A stretch of DNA of 7,641 nucleotides from Planctomycetota bacterium (GTDB taxonomy: Bacteria > Planctomycetota > Phycisphaerae > SM23-33): positions 1 to 7,641 of the forward strand of contig QNCB01000047.1 of assembly GCA_003644335.1 (NCBI GenBank), in the 5' to 3' direction. The translations under genes were made by a program, and so were the position numbers. Position 1 is the first letter of the stretch. The number at the start of each line of letters is the position of its first letter. The notes below the pieces were generated by a model. It ran no database searches. It worked only from the letters and a program-made list of their open reading frames with translations, and was not told the DNA's origin. Of this stretch, positions 1-5,584 are shown one piece after another.

Positions 1-1
1 A

Positions 2-2395
2 GCCAAGTTAAAACCCGCAACCAAACCAGCCAGCAAAGTTACCGTTGCGAGCAAGGCTGAGGAAATAAAAAAATCCGTCGCCAAAAAATCCGTCGCCAAA
101 AAATCCACAGCCAGCCAACCAACCACCGCTGCTACCAAGCCAAGCAAGACTGTAGCGTCGGCCAAGGCAAAGACAGCGCCGCTGACGACGGACGAAAAAC
201 GCAGGCTGGAAATCTATTGGCAAGGCCCGCTGGAAATCAGGCCCGTCGGTACCGTCCCCATGCCCGACCCAAAACGGTTCAAAATCCTGGGCAAGGGCAA
301 GCGGATAATTTTGGGAGACACTGCTTCAAACATGACCTGCATCTGCAGCGAGTTTGAGCTGCAAAACCCGCGAACCACCGCGTTTTTCCGAGCGGACAAG
401 AAGAACAAAAAACTCGTCTACCTCACAGTCTCCGGCGAGGAACTCATAACCACCGACGATTATATCCGCTGCGAGGTCAAGGATGTGGACGGTGGGAGGA
501 ACGTCAAAACTCTGTTGGTCGGTCATGGCCAAACTCGAACGTTCGACGAAGACGGCAAGAGTTTCGCGCTGAACCCCGAGCAGATCGACGAACCTGAGCA
601 GAACGCCCGCTCGTATGACAAGCGGGTAACCTGGGACGAAAGTGCGCAGGTCGTGTTGGATTTGTTGGAGGTGCAGGCCGGTGGGGACGCGGCGAAAAAG
701 CGGCCTCGCTTGCGGAAAGTTATCGCCAAGGGTAATGTCGAGGTGTTGATAATGCCCGAGGACAAAGCTGTTGGCGAGGTTACCAACTATCTCAAGTGCG
801 GCCAGGCTGACGTGGACTTCGACACCACGCCGGCGGGGGTGTCGTACTGGAAAACCGTGCAGGTCAGCAGGAACTTCACGGGCCTGATGAACGGCAACGC
901 TATCGTCGCAAAAGAGGCGACTATTTTCTTCAGGCCACCCGCTAAGAACGCGACGCTGGCGAAAAAATCCGGCGACAAAAAAGACAAGTCCGACGAGGCC
1001 AGCAATAAGATGCTCTCCGGCGATCTGAAGTTTGACCCGTCCGATGTTTCTCGCGTCCTGGCCGAGGGCGGCGTGCGGATATGGTACAAAAACCCCGAGG
1101 ACCCCACAGCTCCGGAATCTCGGCTGGAGGCCCAGACGCTGGACACCCTGCTCGAGCCGGGCCCGGCGGGCAAGCAGAACTTCCGTGGCACAATAACCGG
1201 CAAGCCAGCCAAGGTCTCCCAGGGCGGCAATCTTATCGAGGGTAATGTTATCAAGTTCAACAATGCCCGCGAGCTTCTCCAGGTGGCCGGGCCGGGCAAG
1301 CTGAAGTTTATGACCCGCCGCGACCTCAACGGCAACGAGATTCCGACGCCCAGGCCTATAGACATTACCTGGTCGCGCAGCTTGCTTGTTGACGGCCAGG
1401 ATGGCTATGCCGTTGCGGATGGCGATGTTGATGTTCTCAGCGAAAACGACTCCATGCAGTGCAACCAGGCCAGGCTTTTCTTCGAGAATAAACCCAAGAC
1501 TGAAACCGCAAAAACGACGCCGGAAAAATCGACCAAGGCTGGGCAGTGGAGTTCGCTCGGAGCGGGTATGCCGTCGTTCCGCCGGGTTACGCAGATCGAA
1601 GCCCATGGCGGCAAGGGCGACGAGGACATGGTGCTGATGCGGAGCAAGACCATGAACCCGCAAAACCCAGCCTGGCTGCAACGGCGGATCGAGATGCGAG
1701 GCGACGTGCTGATATTCAGGCCTCCCGCCAGGCAGGCTGAGGGCAAGGGGGCTGGGACGCTGCTGGTGGAAGATTATCGACACCCCGTCGCCCAGGCCAA
1801 AGCTTCGGACGACGGTACTCCCGCGGGTAAGTTGGAGCGGCCCAGTCAGAGCGCTTTCAAATGGCAGGATCGGATGCTTATGAAGCAGGGCGACCGCCGA
1901 GTTACGCTCTGGGGCGACGTGCAGATGATGCACCGCAGCGGCAACAAGGTACTGAAACTCGCCCAGGAAGAAACCGAACCTTGGGGCAAGCTGACCTCGG
2001 GCAGGCTGGTCTACCTTGGCTGTGAGAAGATGGACGCCTTTTTCGCCGAGCCTACTGAAAAGGCCAAGGGCAAAGATGCCAGCCCAGACCAGGCCAGCAC
2101 AGGGCCTCAGCTCGGTGCGCTGAAAACTTTCAAAGCGGTCAAGGACGTAACCTTTAAGTACGACAATAATCTCATCGACGGGCAGAGCATCGAATATTTC
2201 GGGCCGAGCAAGACGCTTATCATCGAGGGTTTCCTGCCGGGCGAGAAGAAGTACACTCCCGCGCATTTCGAGTTCAGCGATCCTTCGACCGGGCTGTCTC
2301 GGAGTTTGGACTGCCCGCGGATTATCGTGCGAAACTTCGGCGAGCCTAACGAGACGTTCAAGCTCGACCGCATGGAAGGCAAGGGGTCGCGATAG
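2..2395 (+). CDS. OstA/LptA-like envelope protein, 5' end outside window
   Basis: The frame is open from the first bases to TAG 2393-2395, giving 797 visible residues. The ATG at 260 is internal: the frame continues upstream without a stop, so the true start lies left of the window. Visible residues 1-62 are a Lys/Ala/Ser/Thr/Pro-rich low-complexity linker with a KKSVA tandem repeat at 23-35. From about residue 70 the protein is beta-rich and looks like OstA/LptA beta-jellyroll modules, for example GKPAKV (400-405), LIEGNVIKFN (411-420), ELLQVAGPGKLKF (424-436) and a late IDGQSIEYF (725-733). Lys-rich linkers near 314-336, 495-516 and 684-702 separate the modules. LptA/LptD-N proteins carry lipopolysaccharide across the periplasm, so that is the inferred role. 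The family resemblance is by eye and remote. The protein is far longer than LptA (about 185 residues) and shows no LptD-type outer-membrane barrel in the visible part. Its neighbour, a lipopolysaccharide-kinase-like gene, supports an envelope role. Confidence 0.6.
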   Translation, partial: AKLKPATKPASKVTVASKAEEIKKSVAKKSVAKKSTASQPTTAATKPSKTVASAKAKTAPLTTDEKRRLEIYWQGPLEIRPVGTVPMPDPKRFKILGKGKRIILGDTASNMTCICSEFELQNPRTTAFFRADKKNKKLVYLTVSGEELITTDDYIRCEVKDVDGGRNVKTLLVGHGQTRTFDEDGKSFALNPEQIDEPEQNARSYDKRVTWDESAQVVLDLLEVQAGGDAAKKRPRLRKVIAKGNVEVLIMPEDKAVGEVTNYLKCGQADVDFDTTPAGVSYWKTVQVSRNFTGLMNGNAIVAKEATIFFRPPAKNATLAKKSGDKKDKSDEASNKMLSGDLKFDPSDVSRVLAEGGVRIWYKNPEDPTAPESRLEAQTLDTLLEPGPAGKQNFRGTITGKPAKVSQGGNLIEGNVIKFNNARELLQVAGPGKLKFMTRRDLNGNEIPTPRPIDITWSRSLLVDGQDGYAVADGDVDVLSENDSMQCNQARLFFENKPKTETAKTTPEKSTKAGQWSSLGAGMPSFRRVTQIEAHGGKGDEDMVLMRSKTMNPQNPAWLQRRIEMRGDVLIFRPPARQAEGKGAGTLLVEDYRHPVAQAKASDDGTPAGKLERPSQSAFKWQDRMLMKQGDRRVTLWGDVQMMHRSGNKVLKLAQEETEPWGKLTSGRLVYLGCEKMDAFFAEPTEKAKGKDASPDQASTGPQLGALKTFKAVKDVTFKYDNNLIDGQSIEYFGPSKTLIIEGFLPGEKKYTPAHFEFSDPSTGLSRSLDCPRIIVRNFGEPNETFKLDRMEGKGSR
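68..106 (+). repeat. 15-base tandem repeat coding KKSVA
   Basis: The unit AAAAAATCCGTCGCC occurs twice exactly (68-82, 83-97), followed by the first nine bases of a third copy (98-106). It is in frame with the OstA-like gene and encodes KKSVA-KKSVA-KKS inside its basic low-complexity linker. The exact identity of the copies points to recent slippage or duplication. Confidence 0.9.
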
Positions 2396-3222
2396 TGGCT
2401 AGGCGAGTCAACGCACAAATGTTCGCCCTGCCCCACAGCCCCGTTGAAGTGCTCAGCGTCGGCGGGGTGGAGTATGGGCTGGAGCGTGTGTTCAAGCACG
2501 ACTTCTGGGCGGCGACATGTTTATACGTTTCGTCGGACGCCAAGGCCAGGTTTCCGCGGGTGGTGGTGAAGTTCGGCAGGTCGCAGAGTTTCGCGGGCGT
2601 GCCGTTGGTCTGGTCTGGCAAGCTGTTAGCTGACCACGAGCAGGCTATCTACGACAGGCTCGCTGGGCTTGCGGGCGTACCCGCGTGGGTTGGCAGAGTT
2701 TCGCCGACCTGCTACGCTATCGAGTACATCGACGCCAGGCCTTTGGATCATGTGGAGACTCTGCCGAGGGGATTTTTCGACGACCTGCGGAAACTCTTCG
2801 ACGCCATTCACGCACGTGGCGTAGCCTATGGCGATGCGAATAAGCGTTCCAATATTCTGGTAACCCGCGACGGCAAGGTCGCGCTTGTGGACTACCAGAT
2901 ATCCCTTGCCACCGCTGAGAATTGGCCCTGGCCCGTGCGTCAACTCGCCCAGCGGTGCGTAGCTTACCTCGCAGCTAAGGATATTTATCACCTTTACAAA
3001 CACAAGCGCAGGTTGGCGGGGGACGAGCTGACAGCTGAGGAGGAAGTTCTCTCTCGCGACCGGTCGGGCTTGCACAAACTTCACCGCAAGCTCACCAAGC
3101 CATACCGCGCAGCCAGGCGGGCGTTTCTCCAGAGACAGTTTTCCACAGGCCGACTCCTCAGCCCATCAGCAGGCCTGGAAGATCACCATCAGCCCGAAAA
3201 AGAAACCTGGCAAAAACAGTAA
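2395..3222 (+). CDS. Lipopolysaccharide-kinase / RIO-like kinase family protein
   Basis: A 275-residue protein with a protein-kinase-like core. There is a likely ATP-binding lysine in VVVKF (K59) and an alpha-C-type glutamate in HEQAIYDRL (E82). A hinge-like YAIEYIDARPL lies at 107-117. The catalytic-loop-like YGDANKRSNIL has D147 and N153, and LVDYQIS holds a DFG-equivalent D166. The arrangement resembles the WaaP/InaA and RIO-type small-molecule kinases, which phosphorylate sugars such as heptose or Kdo in the lipopolysaccharide core. The substrate here is inferred only from the OstA-like neighbour. The loop reads YGD rather than HRD, and the asparagine is six rather than five residues after the aspartate. 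GTG 2395 overlaps the preceding TAG by one base, with AAGGGG just upstream; ATG 2419 in the same frame is an alternative start. There is no signal peptide or membrane segment, so it is probably cytoplasmic. The C-terminus is basic and polar. Confidence 0.7.
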   Translation: MARRVNAQMFALPHSPVEVLSVGGVEYGLERVFKHDFWAATCLYVSSDAKARFPRVVVKFGRSQSFAGVPLVWSGKLLADHEQAIYDRLAGLAGVPAWVGRVSPTCYAIEYIDARPLDHVETLPRGFFDDLRKLFDAIHARGVAYGDANKRSNILVTRDGKVALVDYQISLATAENWPWPVRQLAQRCVAYLAAKDIYHLYKHKRRLAGDELTAEEEVLSRDRSGLHKLHRKLTKPYRAARRAFLQRQFSTGRLLSPSAGLEDHHQPEKETWQKQ

Positions 3223-3235
3223 ATCCGCAATGCGG

Positions 3236-3255
3236 CACAGTCGCCCTCGGCTGTG
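3236..3255 (+). repeat. CACAG/CTGTG hairpin repeat, copy 1
   Basis: Arms CACAGTCG (3236-3243) and CGGCTGTG (3248-3255) flank the loop CCCT. They pair over 8 bp with one U-G wobble if transcribed from the plus strand. It matches the element at 4913-4932 at 18 of 20 bases. It lies between two convergent genes, where a terminator would be expected, but no T-run follows directly, so an intrinsic terminator is not supported. A small palindrome, CCGCA-A-TGCGG (3225-3235), abuts it on the left. Confidence 0.7.
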
Positions 3256-3275
3256 TTACATGATGGAGATAATTT

Positions 3276-3668
3276 TTATTTGCTCAGGGTTTTGATTGCC
3301 CGGTCGATATCGGGAACTTTGAATATCGCGTTGGTCGTGCCGCCCGTTTCGTTGGCAGTGCAGTAGGCGTATGTTACGTTGATCTTCGCCTTGGCCAACT
3401 TGGCCACGGTCTTGCCGAACTGGCCAGGTTGATTGTCCAGCGTTATCACCAGCACATCGGTTTCCGTCCATCGGTCGTGCGTATCGTTTAGCACCTGGCG
3501 GGTCTTAGCTGCGTCGCCACAGACAATCCGCAGCACGCCATGCTCGCCGGAATCGCTAAGTGACAGCGCGAAGAGGTTCACTTTCGCCTGGGCGAGTGCC
3601 TCGGTTACCGCAGCCAACACGCCGGGCTTGTTGACCAGGAAAATCGAAAATTGCGTTTCTTTTCGCAT
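3276..3668 (-). CDS. Tandem ACT-domain protein
   Basis: A 130-residue protein made almost wholly of two ACT domains. The first spans about residues 7-60, beginning with FSIFLVNKPGVLAAVTEAL. The second spans about 72-130, with VLVITLDNQPGQFGKTVAKL and INVTYAYC. The NKPG and NQPG turns, each after a beta strand and before a helix, are the usual ACT signature. ACT domains bind small ligands, usually amino acids, and regulate enzymes or transcription. Free-standing double-ACT proteins are common and mostly uncharacterised, so the ligand cannot be named. A longer frame begins at 3779, but I chose ATG 3668: an AAAGGAA Shine-Dalgarno (3676-3682) sits 8 bases upstream, and the extra 37 residues do not resemble ACT sequence. 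No catalytic domain is attached. It is convergent with the kinase gene and divergent from rpsP, so it is probably a single-gene unit. Confidence 0.85.
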   Translation of the reverse strand: MRKETQFSIFLVNKPGVLAAVTEALAQAKVNLFALSLSDSGEHGVLRIVCGDAAKTRQVLNDTHDRWTETDVLVITLDNQPGQFGKTVAKLAKAKINVTYAYCTANETGGTTNAIFKVPDIDRAIKTLSK

Positions 3669-3773
3669 CGGGGTATTCCTTTCGTTTTTCGGGAAAACAC
3701 AGAGTACAGAAATTTCGCCAAAATGCACGCATATTCTGATGCGCACTATTTGCAAAAAACTGGCGGAAAAGAC

Positions 3774-3801
3774 TTGCAAGGGGTGGGATGAATGTTAGAA
3801 T
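3774..3801 (+). promoter_or_regulatory. Candidate sigma70-type promoter for rpsP cluster
   Basis: TTGCAA (3774-3779) as -35 (4 of 6 consensus bases) and TAGAAT (3796-3801) as -10 (5 of 6) are separated by 16 bases. Transcription would begin near 3808, giving a leader of about 125 bases before rpsP. It is the best match in the region, but this is inspection only. Confidence 0.4.
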
Positions 3802-3816
3802 GGTCGATTCTCGTGT

Positions 3817-3841
3817 GCGGGCGGGGTGTGTCCCCGCCTGC
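3817..3841 (+). promoter_or_regulatory. GC-rich stem-loop in rpsP leader
   Basis: Arms GCGGGCGGGG (3817-3826) and CCCCGCCTGC (3832-3841) form a 10-bp stem with one G-U pair around the loop TGTGT. If the promoter call is right, this lies about 10 bases from the 5' end of the transcript. It could be a leader regulatory structure, a 5'-end stabiliser, or another dispersed hairpin repeat. No T-run follows, so it is not an intrinsic terminator. Confidence 0.6.
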
Positions 3842-3932
3842 TTGGGAAGTGCGAAACAGAGCTGCTCCGGGATGGTTGTCCGGTGCCTTTGAGATTTTTA
3901 GATTTTGGATTTTTTGTTTGGAGAGCAAACAA

Positions 3933-4193
3933 GTGGCTGTGAAATTGAGATTAAAACGCATGGGCCGAGCCCACCGGAGCTTCTTTCGTTTGAACGCTAT
4001 GGACTCGCGTAACCCGCGGGACGGGCGAGTGATCGAAGAGCTTGGCTGGTACGACCCGCACGCGAAAACCCCGGAAGAAGAGACTTCGCTGAATCGTGAG
4101 CGGATCGAGTATTGGCTTGGCGTTGGCGCCCAGCCTAGCGATACGGTGCGCGACCTGCTGAAAAAACACGGCATTACCGAAAAGAACTGGTAG
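3933..4193 (+). CDS. rpsP: Small ribosomal subunit protein bS16
   Basis: An 86-residue protein of the 30S subunit that aids its assembly. The N-terminus, VAVKLRLKRMG, is the family hallmark. It is followed by RSFFRLNAMDSRNPRDGRVI (15-34), GWYDP (38-42), LNRERIEYWLGVGAQPSDTV (53-72) and a C-terminal LLKKHGI. The length is typical of bS16. The start is GTG 3933, supported by GGAGAG (3920-3925) 7 bases upstream and by alignment to the usual MAVK beginning. The longer frame from 3792 adds unrelated residues. It is the first gene of the translation cluster; trmD follows after 15 bases. It stops with TAG, at the natural end of the protein. Confidence 0.97.
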   Translation: MAVKLRLKRMGRAHRSFFRLNAMDSRNPRDGRVIEELGWYDPHAKTPEEETSLNRERIEYWLGVGAQPSDTVRDLLKKHGITEKNW

Positions 4194-4208
4194 CAGGCGG
4201 CCCGGCTG

Positions 4209-4892
4209 ATGGCTATTCGCATCGACATCGCGACGCTGTTCTGCGAGATGTTCGAGACGTTTCTCCAAACGAGTATCGTCGGGCGAGCGATAAAGCGGGA
4301 GCTGGTCGAGGTGCATCTGACCAACATTCGCGACTTTGCCCTGGACAGGTACGGGTCGGTGGACGACTCGCCGTTTGGTGGCGGGCCTGGCATGGTGCTG
4401 ATGTGTCAGCCTGTCTTCGACGCGGTCGAGCATATCCGCAGCCTGGCCAAGCCGGCTGGGAAAGTCGTGATGCTGAGTCCGCAAGGCCGCAAGCTCGACC
4501 AGGCGACGGTAGCGGCCTTGGCGGGCGAGGAAAGATTGATATTGTTGGCTGGGCACTATGAAGGGTTCGACGAGCGGATTCGCACGGGCCTGGCTGATGT
4601 GGAAATAAGTTTGGGCGATTTTGTGCTATCCGGCGGCGAGATACCGGCGATGGCGATTATCGACGCGATAGTTCGCCTGCAGCCTGGCGCGCTTGGAAAA
4701 AACGAATCGGTGCATGAGGAATCGTTCCAGCAGGGATTGTTGGAATATCCGCATTACACCAGGCCTAGGGATTTCCGAGGCATGGCTGTGCCGGACGTGC
4801 TGTTAAATGGCGACCACGCGAAGATAGCAGCCTGGCGACTGGAACAGGCCCAGCTGCGAACGCAACAGCGACGTCCGGATATGCTGGAATAA
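4209..4892 (+). CDS. trmD: tRNA (guanine-37-N1)-methyltransferase
   Basis: A 227-residue SPOUT-fold enzyme that methylates N1 of G37 next to the anticodon using S-adenosylmethionine, which prevents +1 frameshifting. The motifs are in order: FGGGPGM (56-62), LSPQG (89-93), the trefoil-knot GHYEGFDERI (115-124), EISLGDFVLSGGE (132-144), GLLEYPHYTRP (176-186) and VLLNGDHAKIAAWR (197-210). The position before YPHYTRP is Glu (E179). The proposed catalytic Asp of the E. coli-type enzymes falls about there, and Glu is known in other TrmDs. The protein stops soon after RRPDMLE, so it lacks most of the C-terminal extension of the 255-residue E. coli enzyme. It starts 15 bases after rpsP, behind a weak AGGCGG. 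rimM, which usually lies between rpsP and trmD, is absent. Confidence 0.97.
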   Translation: MAIRIDIATLFCEMFETFLQTSIVGRAIKRELVEVHLTNIRDFALDRYGSVDDSPFGGGPGMVLMCQPVFDAVEHIRSLAKPAGKVVMLSPQGRKLDQATVAALAGEERLILLAGHYEGFDERIRTGLADVEISLGDFVLSGGEIPAMAIIDAIVRLQPGALGKNESVHEESFQQGLLEYPHYTRPRDFRGMAVPDVLLNGDHAKIAAWRLEQAQLRTQQRRPDMLE

Positions 4893-4912
4893 TCGTAGCG
4901 AGAAAAATGTAG

Positions 4913-4932
4913 CACAGCCGCCCCCGGCTGTG
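4913..4932 (+). repeat. CACAG/CTGTG hairpin repeat, copy 2
   Basis: Arms CACAGCCG (4913-4920) and CGGCTGTG (4925-4932) pair perfectly over 8 bp around the loop CCCC. It matches 3236-3255 at 18 of 20 bases. It starts 20 bases after the trmD stop and has no T-run after it. Confidence 0.75.
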
Positions 4933-4961
4933 AGATTGTAGGAAAAGTGTAGAAAACAGCT

Positions 4962-4976
4962 TGGGCGAGACGCCCA
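4962..4976. repeat. TGGGCG/CGCCCA short hairpin
   Basis: TGGGCG (4962-4967) and CGCCCA (4971-4976) pair over 6 bp around the loop AGA. No second copy is present in this window. Confidence 0.6.
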
Positions 4977-4997
4977 CACTACGGTACGGCAAGTAGC

Positions 4998-5015
4998 CAT
5001 GCAACAAGTTGCATG
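4998..5015. repeat. CATGCAAC/GTTGCATG inverted repeat
   Basis: CATGCAAC (4998-5005) and GTTGCATG (5008-5015) are perfect reverse complements separated by AA. As RNA this would fold as about 7 bp with a 4-base loop. As DNA it could be an operator-like dyad. No other copy occurs in the window. Confidence 0.65.
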
Positions 5016-5035
5016 ACCTACCAATTTGAATAAAA

Positions 5036-5070
5036 ATTCGTGTTATTAGTTTTTATTCGTGCCATTTGTG
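5036..5070 (-). repeat. CACRAAT motif cluster
   Basis: Read on the minus strand, this stretch holds CACAAAT (5064-5070) and CACGAAT (5055-5061, 5036-5042). Related plus-strand words appear at 6814-6830 (CACGGAT, CACGGAC) and at the right window edge (AACACGAAT, 7633-7641). Confidence 0.5.
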
Positions 5071-5088
5071 TTCCGCCGTTTTTGCTTT

Positions 5089-5109
5089 TACTGAATACTG
5101 ATTACTGAT
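5089..5109 (+). repeat. Heptamer tandem repeat TACTGAA/T
   Basis: Three consecutive 7-base units, TACTGAA, TACTGAT and TACTGAT, end 11 bases before the rplS Shine-Dalgarno sequence. Confidence 0.75.
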
Positions 5110-5134
5110 AACTTGAAGCAGGAGAGAGTTGGAA

Positions 5135-5581
5135 ATGTCTCAGGAATTATTGAACAAAGCCACTGCCAGTAGCATGAAACAAGACCCGCCGCAGTTCGAT
5201 GTCGGCGACACGGTCAAGGTACATGTCCGCATCATCGAGGGCGAGAAGCAACGCGTCCAGATGTTTTCCGGCACGGTGATTGGCCGACGCGGCGCGGGCA
5301 TCCACGAAACTTTCACCGTTCGGCGGATCGTCAACAACGAGGGCGTCGAGCGCGTCTTCCCGCTGCACAGCCCGAAGGTCGCCGATGTCGAGGTTGTCCG
5401 CCGAGGCAAGACCCGCCGAGCCAAACTCTACTTCCTGCGAGACCGCGTCGGCAAGTCCACCAGGCTGAAGGAAATCCGCGAGCCCAGCAAAAAGGAACGG
5501 GCAGCTGCCGAACTTGCCGCAGCCAAAGCTGTTGCCGATGTCGAAGCTATCGAGGCTGTCCCCGCTGGGAGCGAAGCATAG
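5135..5581 (+). CDS. rplS: Large ribosomal subunit protein bL19
   Basis: A 148-residue 50S protein at the subunit interface. Family motifs are dense: VGDTVKVHVRIIEGEKQRVQ (23-42), FSGTVIGRRG (44-53), FTVRRI (60-65), GVERVFPLHSP (70-80), VVRRGKTRRAKLYFLRDR (87-104) and the GKSTRLKE end of the core. E. coli bL19 has about 115 residues; here a 30-residue Ala/Glu-rich tail follows the core. I chose ATG 5135, with AGGAG (5120-5124) 10 bases upstream. TTG 5129, two codons earlier, would sit too close to that site. yraN follows after 3 bases, so the two are surely cotranscribed. It ends with TAG, directly after the acidic tail. Confidence 0.97.
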   Translation: MSQELLNKATASSMKQDPPQFDVGDTVKVHVRIIEGEKQRVQMFSGTVIGRRGAGIHETFTVRRIVNNEGVERVFPLHSPKVADVEVVRRGKTRRAKLYFLRDRVGKSTRLKEIREPSKKERAAAELAAAKAVADVEAIEAVPAGSEA

Positions 5582-5584
5582 TAC

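Larger units (their letters stand above)
3669..3932. other. Divergent intergenic region, ACT gene / rpsP
   Basis: This 264-base space must hold the start signals of both the minus-strand ACT gene and the plus-strand rpsP cluster. It contains the ACT ribosome binding site, two copies of TTGCAA (3750-3755, 3774-3779), a candidate rpsP promoter and a GC-rich leader hairpin. A T-rich run at about 3890-3920 consists of imperfect GATTTT repeats. I find no convincing minus-strand promoter. An rpsP-frame extension to ATG 3792 exists, but its residues do not look like S16. Confidence 0.7.
4893..5134. other. Repeat-filled spacer between trmD and rplS
   Basis: This 242-base gap codes for nothing I can recognise. 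In order it holds an 8-bp hairpin (4913-4932), a 6-bp hairpin (4962-4976), an 8-bp inverted repeat (4998-5015), three ATTYGTG motifs (5036-5070), three TACTGAA/T heptamers (5089-5109) and the rplS ribosome binding site. No intrinsic terminator or clear promoter is visible, so whether rplS is transcribed together with trmD is open. Confidence 0.7.

Noticed and set aside
326..2266. Long open frame on the minus strand opposite the OstA-like gene
   Set aside because: It is a shadow frame: the translation has no family features, while the plus-strand frame is open throughout, has coherent modules and couples to the next gene.
3236..3281. Intrinsic terminator between the convergent genes
   Set aside because: The hairpin is followed by GTTACATGATGG rather than a T-run; the T-rich part begins about 17 bases later and runs into the ACT stop codon.
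3724..3745. Dyad CGCAT/ATGCG as an ACT-gene operator
   Set aside because: Only 5 bp pair around a 6-base loop, which is not beyond chance in a region of this size.
3792..3932. Longer rpsP start at ATG 3792
   Set aside because: The added 47 residues are unlike bS16, and GTG 3933 has a good ribosome binding site and the standard N-terminus.
4194..4208. A third copy of the CACAG hairpin between rpsP and trmD
   Set aside because: The stretch is only loosely similar (CAGGCGGCCCGGCTG), the arms do not pair well, and it overlaps the trmD ribosome binding site.
5026..5054. Promoter for rplS (TTGAAT with a downstream AT-rich box)
   Set aside because: No -10-like box lies at a proper distance; the AT-rich words belong to the CACGAAT-type repeat.
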